This document shows positions 7,923 through 16,403 of a stretch of DNA of 64,000 bases, piece after piece. The translations under genes were made by a program, and so were the position numbers. The stretch lies in NCBI RefSeq assembly GCF_019042275.1, contig NZ_JAHQCW010000001.1:62001-126000 (forward strand). Reading direction: 5' to 3'. The stretch comes from Diplocloster agilis (lineage in GTDB: Bacteria > Bacillota > Clostridia > Lachnospirales > Lachnospiraceae). The number at the start of each line of letters is the position of its first letter. The stretch's first letter is position 1. The notes beneath the pieces were generated by a model, which searched no databases, was not told the origin of the DNA, and saw only the letters and a list, made by a program, of their open reading frames with translations.

Positions 7923-9210
7923 AATTCATTTTCGTCTGACAATGCTGTTTACGGCCATCGCCGGTCTGATTCTGATCGTCATGTCCCTCATCTATCTGAA
8001 GGTGACCGAGCAGGGCCTCTATGACAGCAGTTTTCTGTCCTTTCGAAGCGACATGAATACCTTATTATCCTATCTAGAACAGCAGACGATCCTGTCGGAC
8101 CAATGGCTGGTCCGGTTAGAAGACAGCGGAAAATATCTGATCTATCTGGAAGACAACGGCACGCTGCTCCCTTATCACAACACATACCGCGGAAAAAAGA
8201 GCGGCACACTATACACCCAGGCCGCCGCAGTCTATCAGAATCAATATCAGACGGCGGCATCCGCCGGATCTTATCTCATCCGCCACACGGAATTTCCCTT
8301 CACCTCGTCCGGACGGGCGGATTATTACGCCTGCTACGCCACTATAAGAAAAGAGAGCAAAGACCTGAACGTGCTGGTGCTCTATTCCATCGACGGCCTG
8401 CAGAACCGCTGTTCCAGACAGCGCACCATCCTTTTCTGGATCATCGCCGCCGCTTTGCTGCTGCTCTTTTTCTTTTCCAGATATTTTACCAGGCGGCTGA
8501 TCCAGCCTATGGAAGAGAGCCGTCAAAGGCAGACGCGGTTCGTAGCCGCCGCTTCCCATGAGCTGCGCACGCCTCTGGCCGTGATCACCTCCGCCGTCTC
8601 TGCCTTTCCCGATGCTAACGCGGACGAGAAGCCGGGCATCCTCCATGCGATCCGCACGGAAAGTTTCCGCATGTCCGGCCTGGTGGACGATCTGCTGACA
8701 CTGGCCGGCGCCGACAGTCATTCCTATCACATCCACCCCGGGCCGACGGACCTTCCCCCCCTGCTCATCGATGTCTATGAGGCTTTTGCGCCGATGGCAA
8801 AAGAAAAAAACATTCGCCTTGAAGCCGATATCCCGGAGACGCTGCTTCCGCCCGTAAACTGCGATCCCGACCGGCTCCGCCAGGTACTCTCAATCCTGGT
8901 GCATAATGCCGTCAGCTATGGCAAAACAGGCGGTCATGTACGCATGTCCCTTCAGTACGCCAAAAACTGTGTGCGGATACACGTCGCGGACGACGGTCCG
9001 GGTATCCCGGATCAGGAGAAAGAAAGGATATTCGAACGATTTTACCGGATCGAAAAAGCCCGCAGCGGCAAAGGCCACTACGGACTGGGGCTTAGTATCG
9101 CTATGGAGATCGTGAGGGCCCACCGCGGGGACCTTACGGTAAAAGACGCGGATGGCGGAGGCGCTGTCTTTACCGTCACTCTGCCTGTCAGGCCCATCGG
9201 ATCACCTTAA
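7912..9210 (+). CDS. Sensor histidine kinase
   Basis: 432 residues from the ATG at 7912, which has GGAG 7 bp upstream. Membrane segments at about 8-30 and 172-191 enclose a 140-residue extracytoplasmic sensor. The H-box is SHELRTPL with H216, followed by an HATPase domain with N-box (HNAVSYGKTGG), DDGPGIP and GHYGLGLSIAMEI. There is hardly any HAMP linker: the second membrane segment runs almost straight into the H-box helix. It phosphorylates the preceding regulator (overlapping genes). The signal is unknown; given the divergent genes, it could be the ligand of the propeller/binding lipoprotein or an envelope-active compound. Confidence 0.92.
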   Translation: MFHKIHFRLTMLFTAIAGLILIVMSLIYLKVTEQGLYDSSFLSFRSDMNTLLSYLEQQTILSDQWLVRLEDSGKYLIYLEDNGTLLPYHNTYRGKKSGTLYTQAAAVYQNQYQTAASAGSYLIRHTEFPFTSSGRADYYACYATIRKESKDLNVLVLYSIDGLQNRCSRQRTILFWIIAAALLLLFFFSRYFTRRLIQPMEESRQRQTRFVAAASHELRTPLAVITSAVSAFPDANADEKPGILHAIRTESFRMSGLVDDLLTLAGADSHSYHIHPGPTDLPPLLIDVYEAFAPMAKEKNIRLEADIPETLLPPVNCDPDRLRQVLSILVHNAVSYGKTGGHVRMSLQYAKNCVRIHVADDGPGIPDQEKERIFERFYRIEKARSGKGHYGLGLSIAMEIVRAHRGDLTVKDADGGGAVFTVTLPVRPIGSP

Positions 9211-9282
9211 TGAATTCTTCCGCATGTTCGGTTATTGTCTCCCAAGCATGATACGGATAACCGGAGACAGCCGTATGAAATC

Positions 9283-9729
9283 TTAGTATTTTCTCAGATA
9301 GTATATCTTCAGTACCGCGGCGGCGGCCACATGAAACGCCAGCACCGCAACCATCGTAAACGCCGCGGTCCGGTTATAATAGGCCGACACTGTGATCCCC
9401 ACCACCAGCGCTCCCGCCGTAATAAAAAAGCTCTTTCCAAGAGCGCTCCGGCGGATCATCTGCCTGCGCTCATCGTTCTCGGAGCGGTAGAGGGCATTCA
9501 GCCTGGTTTCACTTCTAAGCGCCAACCCCAGCCTGACCAGATAGAGGATCAATACGATACAAAACCCAAAGAAAAGGCCGCTGACAAAAGAAGACAGCCT
9601 CTCATCCGTACCGCCGCCCGCGGTTCTTCCTGCCGTCAGTATAACAGCCGCTACGACCACTACCGCGGCCAGCAGACCTGTGCCTAACATTAGCATTCTG
9701 TTTTTCACTGTTTTTCTGAATTCATTCAT
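9283..9729 (-). CDS. Small four-helix membrane protein paired with an XRE regulator
   Basis: 148 residues with four hydrophobic segments (about 13-32, 48-70, 99-117, 120-142) and a charged cytoplasmic loop RSENDERRQMIRRS between the second and third. The RSE(N)DER motif is common in small DUF2178-like membrane proteins found next to XRE regulators in Firmicutes. The start overlaps the regulator gene by ATGA, so the two are co-translated. Function is unknown. In similar pairs the membrane protein is thought to modulate the regulator, but this is not shown by the sequence. Confidence 0.65.
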   Translation of the reverse strand: MNEFRKTVKNRMLMLGTGLLAAVVVVAAVILTAGRTAGGGTDERLSSFVSGLFFGFCIVLILYLVRLGLALRSETRLNALYRSENDERRQMIRRSALGKSFFITAGALVVGITVSAYYNRTAAFTMVAVLAFHVAAAAVLKIYYLRKY

Positions 9730-9938
9730 AAAGATTCCTCCTTCACCTCTGAAAAATCAAACACTTCTTCAATCGTCAATCCGAAATAGCGGGCAATCTT
9801 ATAGGCCAGTACCAGGGATGCGGTGTACTTCCCCACCTCGATGGAGGTAATGGTCTGCCTCGTGGTTCCCACCGCTTCCGCTAACTCTTCCTGCGACAAT
9901 TTTGCCGCTTTCCGCAGTTCCCGTATTCTTGTTTTCAA
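9726..9938 (-). CDS. XRE-family helix-turn-helix regulator (short)
   Basis: 70 residues, almost entirely one HTH-XRE domain (RELRKAAKLSQEELAEAVG then TRQTITSIEVGKY). I prefer the TTG at 9938 as start because AAGGTGATT, a near-perfect match to the anti-Shine-Dalgarno, lies just upstream; a GTG at 9947 would overlap that site. The promoter immediately upstream is consensus-like and carries three phased repeats, which suggests autoregulation. It overlaps the membrane protein gene by 4 bp. Proteins of this size (YozG-like) bind DNA as dimers and usually repress their own operon. Confidence 0.85.
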   Translation of the reverse strand: MKTRIRELRKAAKLSQEELAEAVGTTRQTITSIEVGKYTASLVLAYKIARYFGLTIEEVFDFSEVKEESL

Positions 9939-9961
9939 ATTAATCACCTTCTATTATTGCT

Positions 9962-10025
9962 AAGTTAACTTTGCAATTTTAGTATAGTATACTTTGCATT
10001 TTTTGTCAAGTTAACTTTGCAATTT
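9962..10025 (-). promoter_or_regulatory. Promoter of the XRE operon with three phased operator repeats
   Basis: On the minus strand TTGACA (plus 10004-10009) and TATACT (plus 9981-9986) are separated by exactly 17 bp. Three copies of AGT(TA/AT)ACTTTGCA lie at 9963, 9986 and 10009, exactly 23 bp apart. The outer two extend to identical 18-mers AAGTTAACTTTGCAATTT (9962-9979 and 10008-10025). Each has a palindromic core (AGTTAACT or AGTATACT). They cover the -35, the spacer/-10 and the start region, so bound protein would block RNA polymerase. Confidence 0.8.
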
Positions 10026-10163
10026 ATTCAGAGAACATTTAAAATTATTTTATGTCCGGCATATTCGCAAATTATTTTACATGTATGAAAACACTTCTCA
10101 GTATAAAATTTGACAGAAATAAGCAGAAAGATTAGAATGAAAAAAATTAAGGAGGCGTCTGAC

Positions 10164-10835
10164 ATGAGCAAAATCCTCTTAGCCGACGATGAAAAAGGGC
10201 TCGTCACCATGATGAAACATTATTTTGAGCTGTCCGGATACCAGGTACTCACAGCCTGCTGCGGAGCGGAAGCCTTAAAACAGGCCGCCAGACAGCCGGA
10301 TATTATCCTGCTGGACATCAATATGCCGGACATAGACGGGCTGACCGTCTGTCAGCGCATCCGGGAGCATATCTCCTGCCCGATCCTCTTCCTGACCGCC
10401 CGCGTCGAAACCAGCGACACCATCCGGGGATTCCAGGCCGGAGCGGACGACTACATCACAAAGCCCTTTGACCTGGACGAGCTGGGTGCAAGGGTAGCGG
10501 CCCATCTGCGCCGGGAAGACCGGAAACAGGGGCAGTCCGTCCTGCGTTTTTTTGGAGACATGGCCATCGACTACACCAAGCATAAGCTCACCATCGGCAA
10601 TACACAGATCGCCTTATCGAAGATCGAGTTTGGCATCGTAGAACTCCTCTCCGTCAACCCGGGCCAGGTCTTCGACCGGGACCGGATATACGACATCGTG
10701 TGGGGTCTGGAGGGCGGCGGCAACAGTGACACGATCATGGAACACATCAGGAAAATAAGGGCCAAATTCTCGGCCTGCACGATGCATAATTACATTGAAA
10801 CGGTATGGGGGGTGGGCTATAAATGGAATGGCTGA
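10164..10835 (+). CDS. OmpR-family response regulator (BceR/VanR-like)
   Basis: 223 residues. The start is the ATG at 10164, with AAGGAGG 8 bp upstream; an in-frame ATG at 10110 lacks a site. Receiver residues: D8/D9, D51 (LLDINMPDIDG) and the TKPFD lysine. The C-terminal winged helix ends VWGVGYKW. It overlaps the kinase gene by 13 bp. Downstream, past an 860-bp repeat, lie an ABC ATPase and an FtsX-type permease, an arrangement typical of peptide-antibiotic sensing and detoxification modules. The regulator probably controls that transporter. Confidence 0.92.
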   Translation: MSKILLADDEKGLVTMMKHYFELSGYQVLTACCGAEALKQAARQPDIILLDINMPDIDGLTVCQRIREHISCPILFLTARVETSDTIRGFQAGADDYITKPFDLDELGARVAAHLRREDRKQGQSVLRFFGDMAIDYTKHKLTIGNTQIALSKIEFGIVELLSVNPGQVFDRDRIYDIVWGLEGGGNSDTIMEHIRKIRAKFSACTMHNYIETVWGVGYKWNG

Positions 10836-11989
10836 ACAAAAAAAGTCTCCGGCAGTCCTTCTTTCTCATCACCGCTCTCTTTTTATGCCTGGGACTCCTG
10901 TTAGCAGGAATCTCATTTGCCGTGTGCATCAAATTCCGAAACAGTACCCCCGTTTCCCCTCAATTTGAAATATCCTTAGACGAAGAGGGAAAAATAACCT
11001 CCGGCACATCAGCCGTAACCGATCCGCAGACCTCAGAGCAAAACAGCGGCATCGGAAATTTGGTCACAATCCTCCAATTCACCCTTCCCGTCTTTTGGGT
11101 AATCCTGTCCCTCCTGCTGGCCGACATCGTTTTTTATAATCTAAAGTTAAAGCGTCCCCTAGCCGTATTGCAGGCAGGAGCCGCAAAGATCCAGCGCCAC
11201 GACCTGGATTTTCAAATCAACCCCTGCGCGCAGGATGAACTGGGACAACTATGCCGGTCCTTTGAAATCATGCGCCGGGAACTTCAAAAAAACAACCGGG
11301 AGCTCTGGCGTCAAATGGAAGAACGCAAAAGGCTCAACGCCGCCTTCTCCCATGATCTGCGAAATCCCATAACCGTACTAAAAGGCTCCGCCAAAATGCT
11401 CCAAAAAGGACTGGACCAGGAATCATCCGCCTCTCCCCTCCTAAAAGAATCCGCAGCCCTGCTAACCGAATACACCGGTCGGATCGAAACCTACGTAGAG
11501 CTCATGACAAGCGCGCAAAAACTGGAAGAAATAGAATGCCGCCCGCTCCCCTGCGATCCTTCCACCCTGCAGGCAGAATTAGAACAGAGCCTGACCATTC
11601 TCTCCACCGGCTCCAAAAAGAACCTTAAAATATCAAATACCATCCACACCCACCAAGTACACATCGACAAACAGTTCTTCTACGACACCGCGGAAAACCT
11701 GCTAAACAACGCCCTGCGCTATGCCTCTGCCACCATTGCCATAGAAATCTCCTACCAAAAAGACCACCTAAGCTTCCGCATCACCGACGACGGCCCCGGA
11801 TACCCCGCCGCGCTCCTGCAAAAAGGCCCCACCCCCTTCCTCCGGGAAGCCCCGTCCGCAAACGAACATTTCGGAATGGGACTCTATATCTGCAAACTCC
11901 TCTGTGAAAAACACAACGGAAGCCTCACCCTCGAAAATACCCCCCACGGAGCAAAAGCAACAGCTATCTTCAGCTACACCCCCCTCTAA
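10823..11989 (+). CDS. Sensor histidine kinase with HAMP domain
   Basis: 388 residues. Membrane segments at about 12-34 and 82-107 enclose a short (under 50 residue) extracytoplasmic loop. A HAMP-like linker follows (about 106-160; LQAGAAKIQRHDLDFQI). The H-box is FSHDLRNPITVLKG with H177. The HATPase domain has LLNNALRYA, TDDGPGYP and FGMGLYICKLL. The short sensor loop suits intramembrane-type kinases that sense through an ABC permease. It is co-transcribed with the regulator upstream. Confidence 0.92.
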   Translation: MEWLNKKSLRQSFFLITALFLCLGLLLAGISFAVCIKFRNSTPVSPQFEISLDEEGKITSGTSAVTDPQTSEQNSGIGNLVTILQFTLPVFWVILSLLLADIVFYNLKLKRPLAVLQAGAAKIQRHDLDFQINPCAQDELGQLCRSFEIMRRELQKNNRELWRQMEERKRLNAAFSHDLRNPITVLKGSAKMLQKGLDQESSASPLLKESAALLTEYTGRIETYVELMTSAQKLEEIECRPLPCDPSTLQAELEQSLTILSTGSKKNLKISNTIHTHQVHIDKQFFYDTAENLLNNALRYASATIAIEISYQKDHLSFRITDDGPGYPAALLQKGPTPFLREAPSANEHFGMGLYICKLLCEKHNGSLTLENTPHGAKATAIFSYTPL

Positions 11990-12029
11990 ATTCAGCTCCC
12001 CTACCTCCGCCCTCTCTGCCTTCACCAAA

Positions 12030-12888
12030 GCCGGAATGGGCCGGGGGCTGCCGCATTAACTTCGCACTCTTCCCGGGGGCTTCTGTATGCCCGCTGCTTA
12101 CGGCTTGGAACCGCGGGCGGTATACGGGGGACGCTCCGGGCGGCCGGGTTCTTTTGTTTCTCCCCGGGGCGCATAGGGCGGCTGTGAATACGCTTAGTGA
12201 AATCGGAAAGCCGGATTCAGGAACCGAGCCTATTCACCGGGAGCTGCTGCACTCGCTTAGCGTCCTTCCCGGGGGCTTCGTAAGTACGCTGCTTTGGGCT
12301 TGGAACCGCGGGCGGTATCCGGGGACGCTCCGGGCGGCCGGGTGCTTTTGTATCTCCCTGGGGGCGCATAGGGCGGCTGAGTATCCGCTTGGGGGAATCG
12401 GAAAGCCGGGTTCAGGATGACCGGCGGACTTCACGTCCGACGGGCAAGAGCCTCTGAACCGGGAACACATCACGTGTTCCTGGTGAATAGGCTCGGTTCC
12501 TGAATCCGGCTTTTCGATTCCCCCTAGCGGATACCAGCGCTAGCCCTCCGCGCTCCCAGGGAGATACAAAAGCACCCGGCCGCCCGGAGCGTCCCCGGAT
12601 ACCGCCCGCGGTTCCAAGCCCAAAGCGGCGGGCATACGAAGCCCCCGGGAAGGACGCTAAGTGAGTGCAGCAGCTCCTGGTGAACAGGCTCGGTTCCTGA
12701 ATCCGGCTTTCCGATTTCATGTAGCGTATTCCAGCGCAAGCCCTCCGCGCCCCGGGGAGATACAAAAGAACCCGGCCGCCCGGAGTGTCCCCGGATACCG
12801 CCCGCGGTTCCAAGCCCTAGACAGTGGGCATACAGAAGCCCCCGGTAAAAACACGAAGTTAATACGACAGACCCCGGCCCGTTCCGGC
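12030..12888. repeat. About 860-bp imperfect inverted repeat, each arm of two tandem ~196-bp units
   Basis: The left arm (about 12030-12420) carries two direct copies of a unit starting TTCCCGGGGGCTTC at 12070 and 12266, 196 bp apart. The right arm (about 12475-12888) carries two copies of the reverse complement, with GAAGCCCCCGGGAA at 12638 and its counterpart at 12834, again 196 bp apart. The outer ends also match (GCCGGAATGGGCC against GGCCCGTTCCGGC). The centre holds a small hairpin, GGAACAC/GTGTTCC, around 12459-12480. Composition is much more GC-rich than the flanks. Several overlapping open frames run through it on both strands, but they mirror the repeats and lack credible start sites, so I treat it as non-coding. 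Confidence 0.85.
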
Positions 12889-12956
12889 CCCCTTTGAGAA
12901 ATTTTTGAGATTTATCCGTTACACTCTTCTTATCAAGCAGATAAGGAGAATTTTTT

Positions 12957-13631
12957 ATGGATATTCAGGTGAATCAGATATCTAAAATCTACGGCAGCGG
13001 CGAAAACCGGGTGACCGCCTTAAATCAAGCTGCAATGACCATCCGCGCAGGCGACTTTCTCTCTATCATGGGGCCTTCCGGCAGCGGAAAAAGCACGCTG
13101 TTGCACATCATCAGCGGCCTGGACCGGCCGACCTCCGGGACGGTGACCTATGGGAGCACGGACATCCACCATGGGACGGACCGGGAACTTTCCGCCTTCC
13201 GCCGGCAAAAAATCGGTTTTATCTTTCAGCAGTTCAATCTTCTGCCCGTGCTCACCGCGCGTGAGAACATAATCATGCCGCTTCTGCTGGACAGACAGAA
13301 ACCAGACGAAGCCCGCGTCCAACAGCTGGCAAAACTTCTGGGCCTCACAGACAGGCTGGATCATCTCCCCCATGAGTTATCCGGCGGGCAGCAGCAGCGG
13401 GTGGCGATCGCCCGCGCTCTCATCGCCAATCCGGACGTGATCTTTGCCGATGAACCAACCGGAAACCTGGACAGCAGAAGCGGCGGGGAAGTGATGGCCA
13501 TGCTGTGCGGCATACAAAAAAAACTGGGCAAAACCCTTGTTGTCATTACCCATGACAGCCGGATCGCGGACATGGCCGGACGCCGTTTTTCGATCGTGGA
13601 CGGAGAGCTCTCGGAGGTGACCGCGTCATGA
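12957..13631 (+). CDS. ABC transporter ATP-binding protein (MacB/BceA/LolD family)
   Basis: 224 residues with Walker A GPSGSGKST (39-47), Q-loop FQQFNLLPVLT, signature LSGGQQQR and Walker B VIFADEPTGNLD followed by the H-loop VITHD. The LSGGQQQRVAIARAL plus EPTGNLD wording is typical of ATPases that power FtsX-type permeases rather than importers. AAGGAG lies 6-9 bp before the ATG, and the gene overlaps the permease by ATGA. Together they probably move or dislodge a lipid-linked or antimicrobial peptide substrate under control of the two-component system upstream. Confidence 0.93.
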   Translation: MDIQVNQISKIYGSGENRVTALNQAAMTIRAGDFLSIMGPSGSGKSTLLHIISGLDRPTSGTVTYGSTDIHHGTDRELSAFRRQKIGFIFQQFNLLPVLTARENIIMPLLLDRQKPDEARVQQLAKLLGLTDRLDHLPHELSGGQQQRVAIARALIANPDVIFADEPTGNLDSRSGGEVMAMLCGIQKKLGKTLVVITHDSRIADMAGRRFSIVDGELSEVTAS

Positions 13632-16108
13632 AATCTTATCTCACATTGGCCCGGAAGGAATTAAAGGCTCAAAAAATAACCTCGCTGCTGATCTTACTGG
13701 CTGTTATCCTATCGTCCATTGCCACCACCGCCATCGGCCGGTCCATCGGGATCTTACAGTCCATGCGGGCGGATCAGGCATCCGGTCTGAACGGCGACCG
13801 TTACGCCACGTTTCATCAGCTGAGCGAAGAACAGGCGGACGCCTTGGCATCCGATCCCCGTTTATACGATGTGGGCAGCATCATCAATCTGGGCAATCTG
13901 GATCTGGGCGGCAGCGGCCTGACCCTGTTTCTAAGGGAATACTGCGGGAATGCCCTGGATGCCTATCCCTCTATCGGAAAAATAAAAGAAGGACGGCTTC
14001 CCGCTAAGGCGCATGAGATCGCCCTCCCAGAGGACGCGCTTCGGTATCTCGGTTTTGACGGGGGGCCCGGTGATCCGATCACACTGCCCTTAAAGATCAG
14101 TCTGAAAACCGACACGGAGCCTCCTTATGAGTATACGGCGGAATTTGTGCTGACCGGTATCCTGGAAAGCAGCTACATGGGTTACGCCACCGGAACCGTG
14201 GACGCCGTCGTCGGTGAAGGCACCGCAGCCTCCTTACTCCCGGCGCGGTATTATCTGTATTCCACCGACTTCAAGACGAAAAGCAGCGATTCCTTTCAAT
14301 CCGTTGTGTATGATCTGGCCCATAAACTGAACCTACCGGAGGATCATATCCAATATAACTGGGTGCTGCTGGACGCCCTGGGTATCTCCTACGACGAAAA
14401 AGAAAAGGACGGTACCGCGGGCGGTTTCCCCTTCCTGATGGCAGCCTGCGTACTGGTAGGCGGCCTGATCCTGCTAGCCGCCGGCCTGGTTATATACAAT
14501 ATCTTAAAAGTCGCCGTCACGAAGCGGATACGGGAATACGGTGTCCTACGGGCCATCGGCGGCGAGCGCAGGCAGTTGTATCGGCTGGTGGCCGCTCAGC
14601 TTCTGATCCTTTGCGGCGTCGGAATTCCGGCCGGATTACTATGCGGCGTTCTTTGTGCGAAAGGAATCCTGACAGCGGCTGTCGGATTGTTGAATCCGAA
14701 GCTGTTCCTGGCTTCCAGCACCCAGGCCCTGAACGCTTCCATAGCAGAAAACAGTTCCTGTAACATATGGCCTCTGCTGGTAAGCGCCGCCGTCACTTTG
14801 CTGTTCGCGGTACTTGCATCCTTTCCCGCCGCCCGCTACGCCTCCCATGTGTCACCTGCGGTTGCTATGGACGGGCATGCGGTTCAGCTCAAAAGACACA
14901 GGAGAAAATATAAAAGAGTGCGAAACTTCGAAGCCTATTATGCCCGGCTGAACCTGAAGCGCAACCGCGGGCGCACCTGCATCACCATACTGTCCATGGT
15001 TATGAGCATCACCGTTTTTGTAGCCCTTCAAAGCTTCAGCAGCCTTCTGGATGCCAGCAGCGCCGTACAGGAAATGCACCTTGGGGATTACGCGGTCACC
15101 AACGAAACCATAGGATTTCCGCCGGAAGCGGTATCCGCATTAAAGGATCAGAGAATGGTCGGGAATCTCTCCACCACAAAACTGTCGGTCTATCAGCAGG
15201 ATGAACAGGGAACGCTGCCGGTTGCCGTAGATATACCTTTGCAGTCCTGGGAGTCCTTTCAGATAGCCGGAATCGATTCGGCCCGCCTGTCCTCTTACGC
15301 GGCGGAGCTTTCCGAACAGGATCTTGAGGATCTGCGCAGCCAAAAAGCCTGCCTTATTAAAAACCCCATCGCATTCGTATATGATGGAAAACCCGTGGAG
15401 TCCACGAAACTGCAGGTAAATGACCGGATTACCGTGAACGGGCGGCAAATGCGGGTAGCCGGTATCGCGGACAGCCCGGTTACCATCAACAACGCGGGTT
15501 TTGTAAACGGCGTGCAGGTCATCGTATCGGATTCGGCTTATGATAGTTTGACCGGCAAGACGCAATATTCCGAGGTGTATCCCGAACTCCTGGAAGACGC
15601 TGATGCGGATTCCTTCGAAGCCTGGCTGGACGAATGGTGCCGGGAGAATCCCGGGAGCCACTGGCTCTCCTACCGCCAGTCCGACGCCCAGCTGGCCGAA
15701 AGCTTTGAACAGATCCGGCTTCTCTGCTGGGGACTGATCTTGTTCATCGGGCTGATCGGCGTACTGAATATCATCAACACGGTTTACACCAATATCCATA
15801 CCCGGGTGAACGAAATCGGCATGCAGCGGGCGGTCGGCATGAGTACCCGCAGCCTGTACCGGACGTTCCTGTGGGAAGGCGCTTACTACGGCCTGATTGC
15901 TTCTATAGCGGGCGCTGTATGCGGATATCTTTGCACCATTTTCGTCGGGGCAGCCGCCACCGACACTTTACAATGGACGGCCGTTCCTGTGCTGCCCATT
16001 CTGGAAGCCGCGGCTGTGTCTGTAGCGGCCTGCCTGGCAGCCACCGCGCTTCCCCTGCGCGGAATCGCCAAAATGAATATTGTGGAATCTATTCTGACGA
16101 TCGAATAA
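13628..16108 (+). CDS. FtsX-type ABC permease
   Basis: 826 residues. A first membrane segment (about 15-40) is followed by a large extracytoplasmic domain (about 45-270) and a three-segment FtsX domain (about 275-410; IREYGVLRAIGGERRQLYRL). A linker, another membrane segment (about 445-465), a second extracytoplasmic domain and a second FtsX domain near the C-terminus follow (VNEIGMQRAVGMSTRSLYRT). The duplicated MacB/LolC-like layout is common in clostridial MacB-like exporters and antibiotic-resistance modules. It overlaps its ATPase gene by 4 bp. Substrate unknown. Confidence 0.9.
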   Translation: MKSYLTLARKELKAQKITSLLILLAVILSSIATTAIGRSIGILQSMRADQASGLNGDRYATFHQLSEEQADALASDPRLYDVGSIINLGNLDLGGSGLTLFLREYCGNALDAYPSIGKIKEGRLPAKAHEIALPEDALRYLGFDGGPGDPITLPLKISLKTDTEPPYEYTAEFVLTGILESSYMGYATGTVDAVVGEGTAASLLPARYYLYSTDFKTKSSDSFQSVVYDLAHKLNLPEDHIQYNWVLLDALGISYDEKEKDGTAGGFPFLMAACVLVGGLILLAAGLVIYNILKVAVTKRIREYGVLRAIGGERRQLYRLVAAQLLILCGVGIPAGLLCGVLCAKGILTAAVGLLNPKLFLASSTQALNASIAENSSCNIWPLLVSAAVTLLFAVLASFPAARYASHVSPAVAMDGHAVQLKRHRRKYKRVRNFEAYYARLNLKRNRGRTCITILSMVMSITVFVALQSFSSLLDASSAVQEMHLGDYAVTNETIGFPPEAVSALKDQRMVGNLSTTKLSVYQQDEQGTLPVAVDIPLQSWESFQIAGIDSARLSSYAAELSEQDLEDLRSQKACLIKNPIAFVYDGKPVESTKLQVNDRITVNGRQMRVAGIADSPVTINNAGFVNGVQVIVSDSAYDSLTGKTQYSEVYPELLEDADADSFEAWLDEWCRENPGSHWLSYRQSDAQLAESFEQIRLLCWGLILFIGLIGVLNIINTVYTNIHTRVNEIGMQRAVGMSTRSLYRTFLWEGAYYGLIASIAGAVCGYLCTIFVGAAATDTLQWTAVPVLPILEAAAVSVAACLAATALPLRGIAKMNIVESILTIE

Positions 16109-16129
16109 CGCAAATTCGGCAATGATGAA

Positions 16130-16383
16130 GTGAAATTTTATTTGGAGGATTTCCAAATAGACAAGTACATTACAGATGAACGCACAGGGCGTACTTACGA
16201 ATTAGTTAGCGATTATTACCTTGTTGCTGGAGGGAATGAGCCGGAGAAACGCCCATCGGTATATGGGGACAATGGAATTCACGGTACATCAAGCAACAAA
16301 AGCGAGTTACAGAAACGTTGAAAGCGGAAAAACAAATGTTGTGGGCTATGAGCGATAAAAAGTCCCTGCCATGTTCGCTTTGA
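16130..16383 (+). pseudogene. Decayed TnpV-like transposon protein fragment
   Basis: The first frame reads ITDERTGRTYELVSDYYL and RPS, then loses similarity. Restoring a single missing A after 16255 gives RPIGIWGQ and continues SRYIKQQKR, the conserved core of TnpV proteins carried by Clostridia conjugative transposons. The frame then jumps to VTETLKAEKQMLW, the usual C-terminal segment, so the middle is deleted. Hence it is a doubly damaged remnant. There is no intact mobile element around it, but it marks an old insertion between the ABC permease and the Fic gene. Family recognition is from memory of the motif and not from a search. Confidence 0.65.
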
Positions 16384-16402
16384 AAACATGACAGGGACTT
16401 TT
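16358..16402. terminator. Bidirectional terminator between the TnpV remnant and fic
   Basis: AAAAGTCCCTG (16358-16368) pairs with CAGGGACTTTT (16392-16402), with an inner CATG/CATG pair. The A-run on the left and T-run on the right give a U-tail in both directions. It directly follows the end of the leftward Fic gene at 16404. Confidence 0.8.
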
Positions 16403-16403
16403 A

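Noticed and set aside
12154-12420. Possible small proteins within the GC-rich palindrome
   Set aside because: The frames mirror the repeat units on both strands and no copy has a convincing start, so coding is not supported.
15140-15799. Open frame of 219 codons on the minus strand
   Set aside because: Antisense shadow of the FtsX-type permease.
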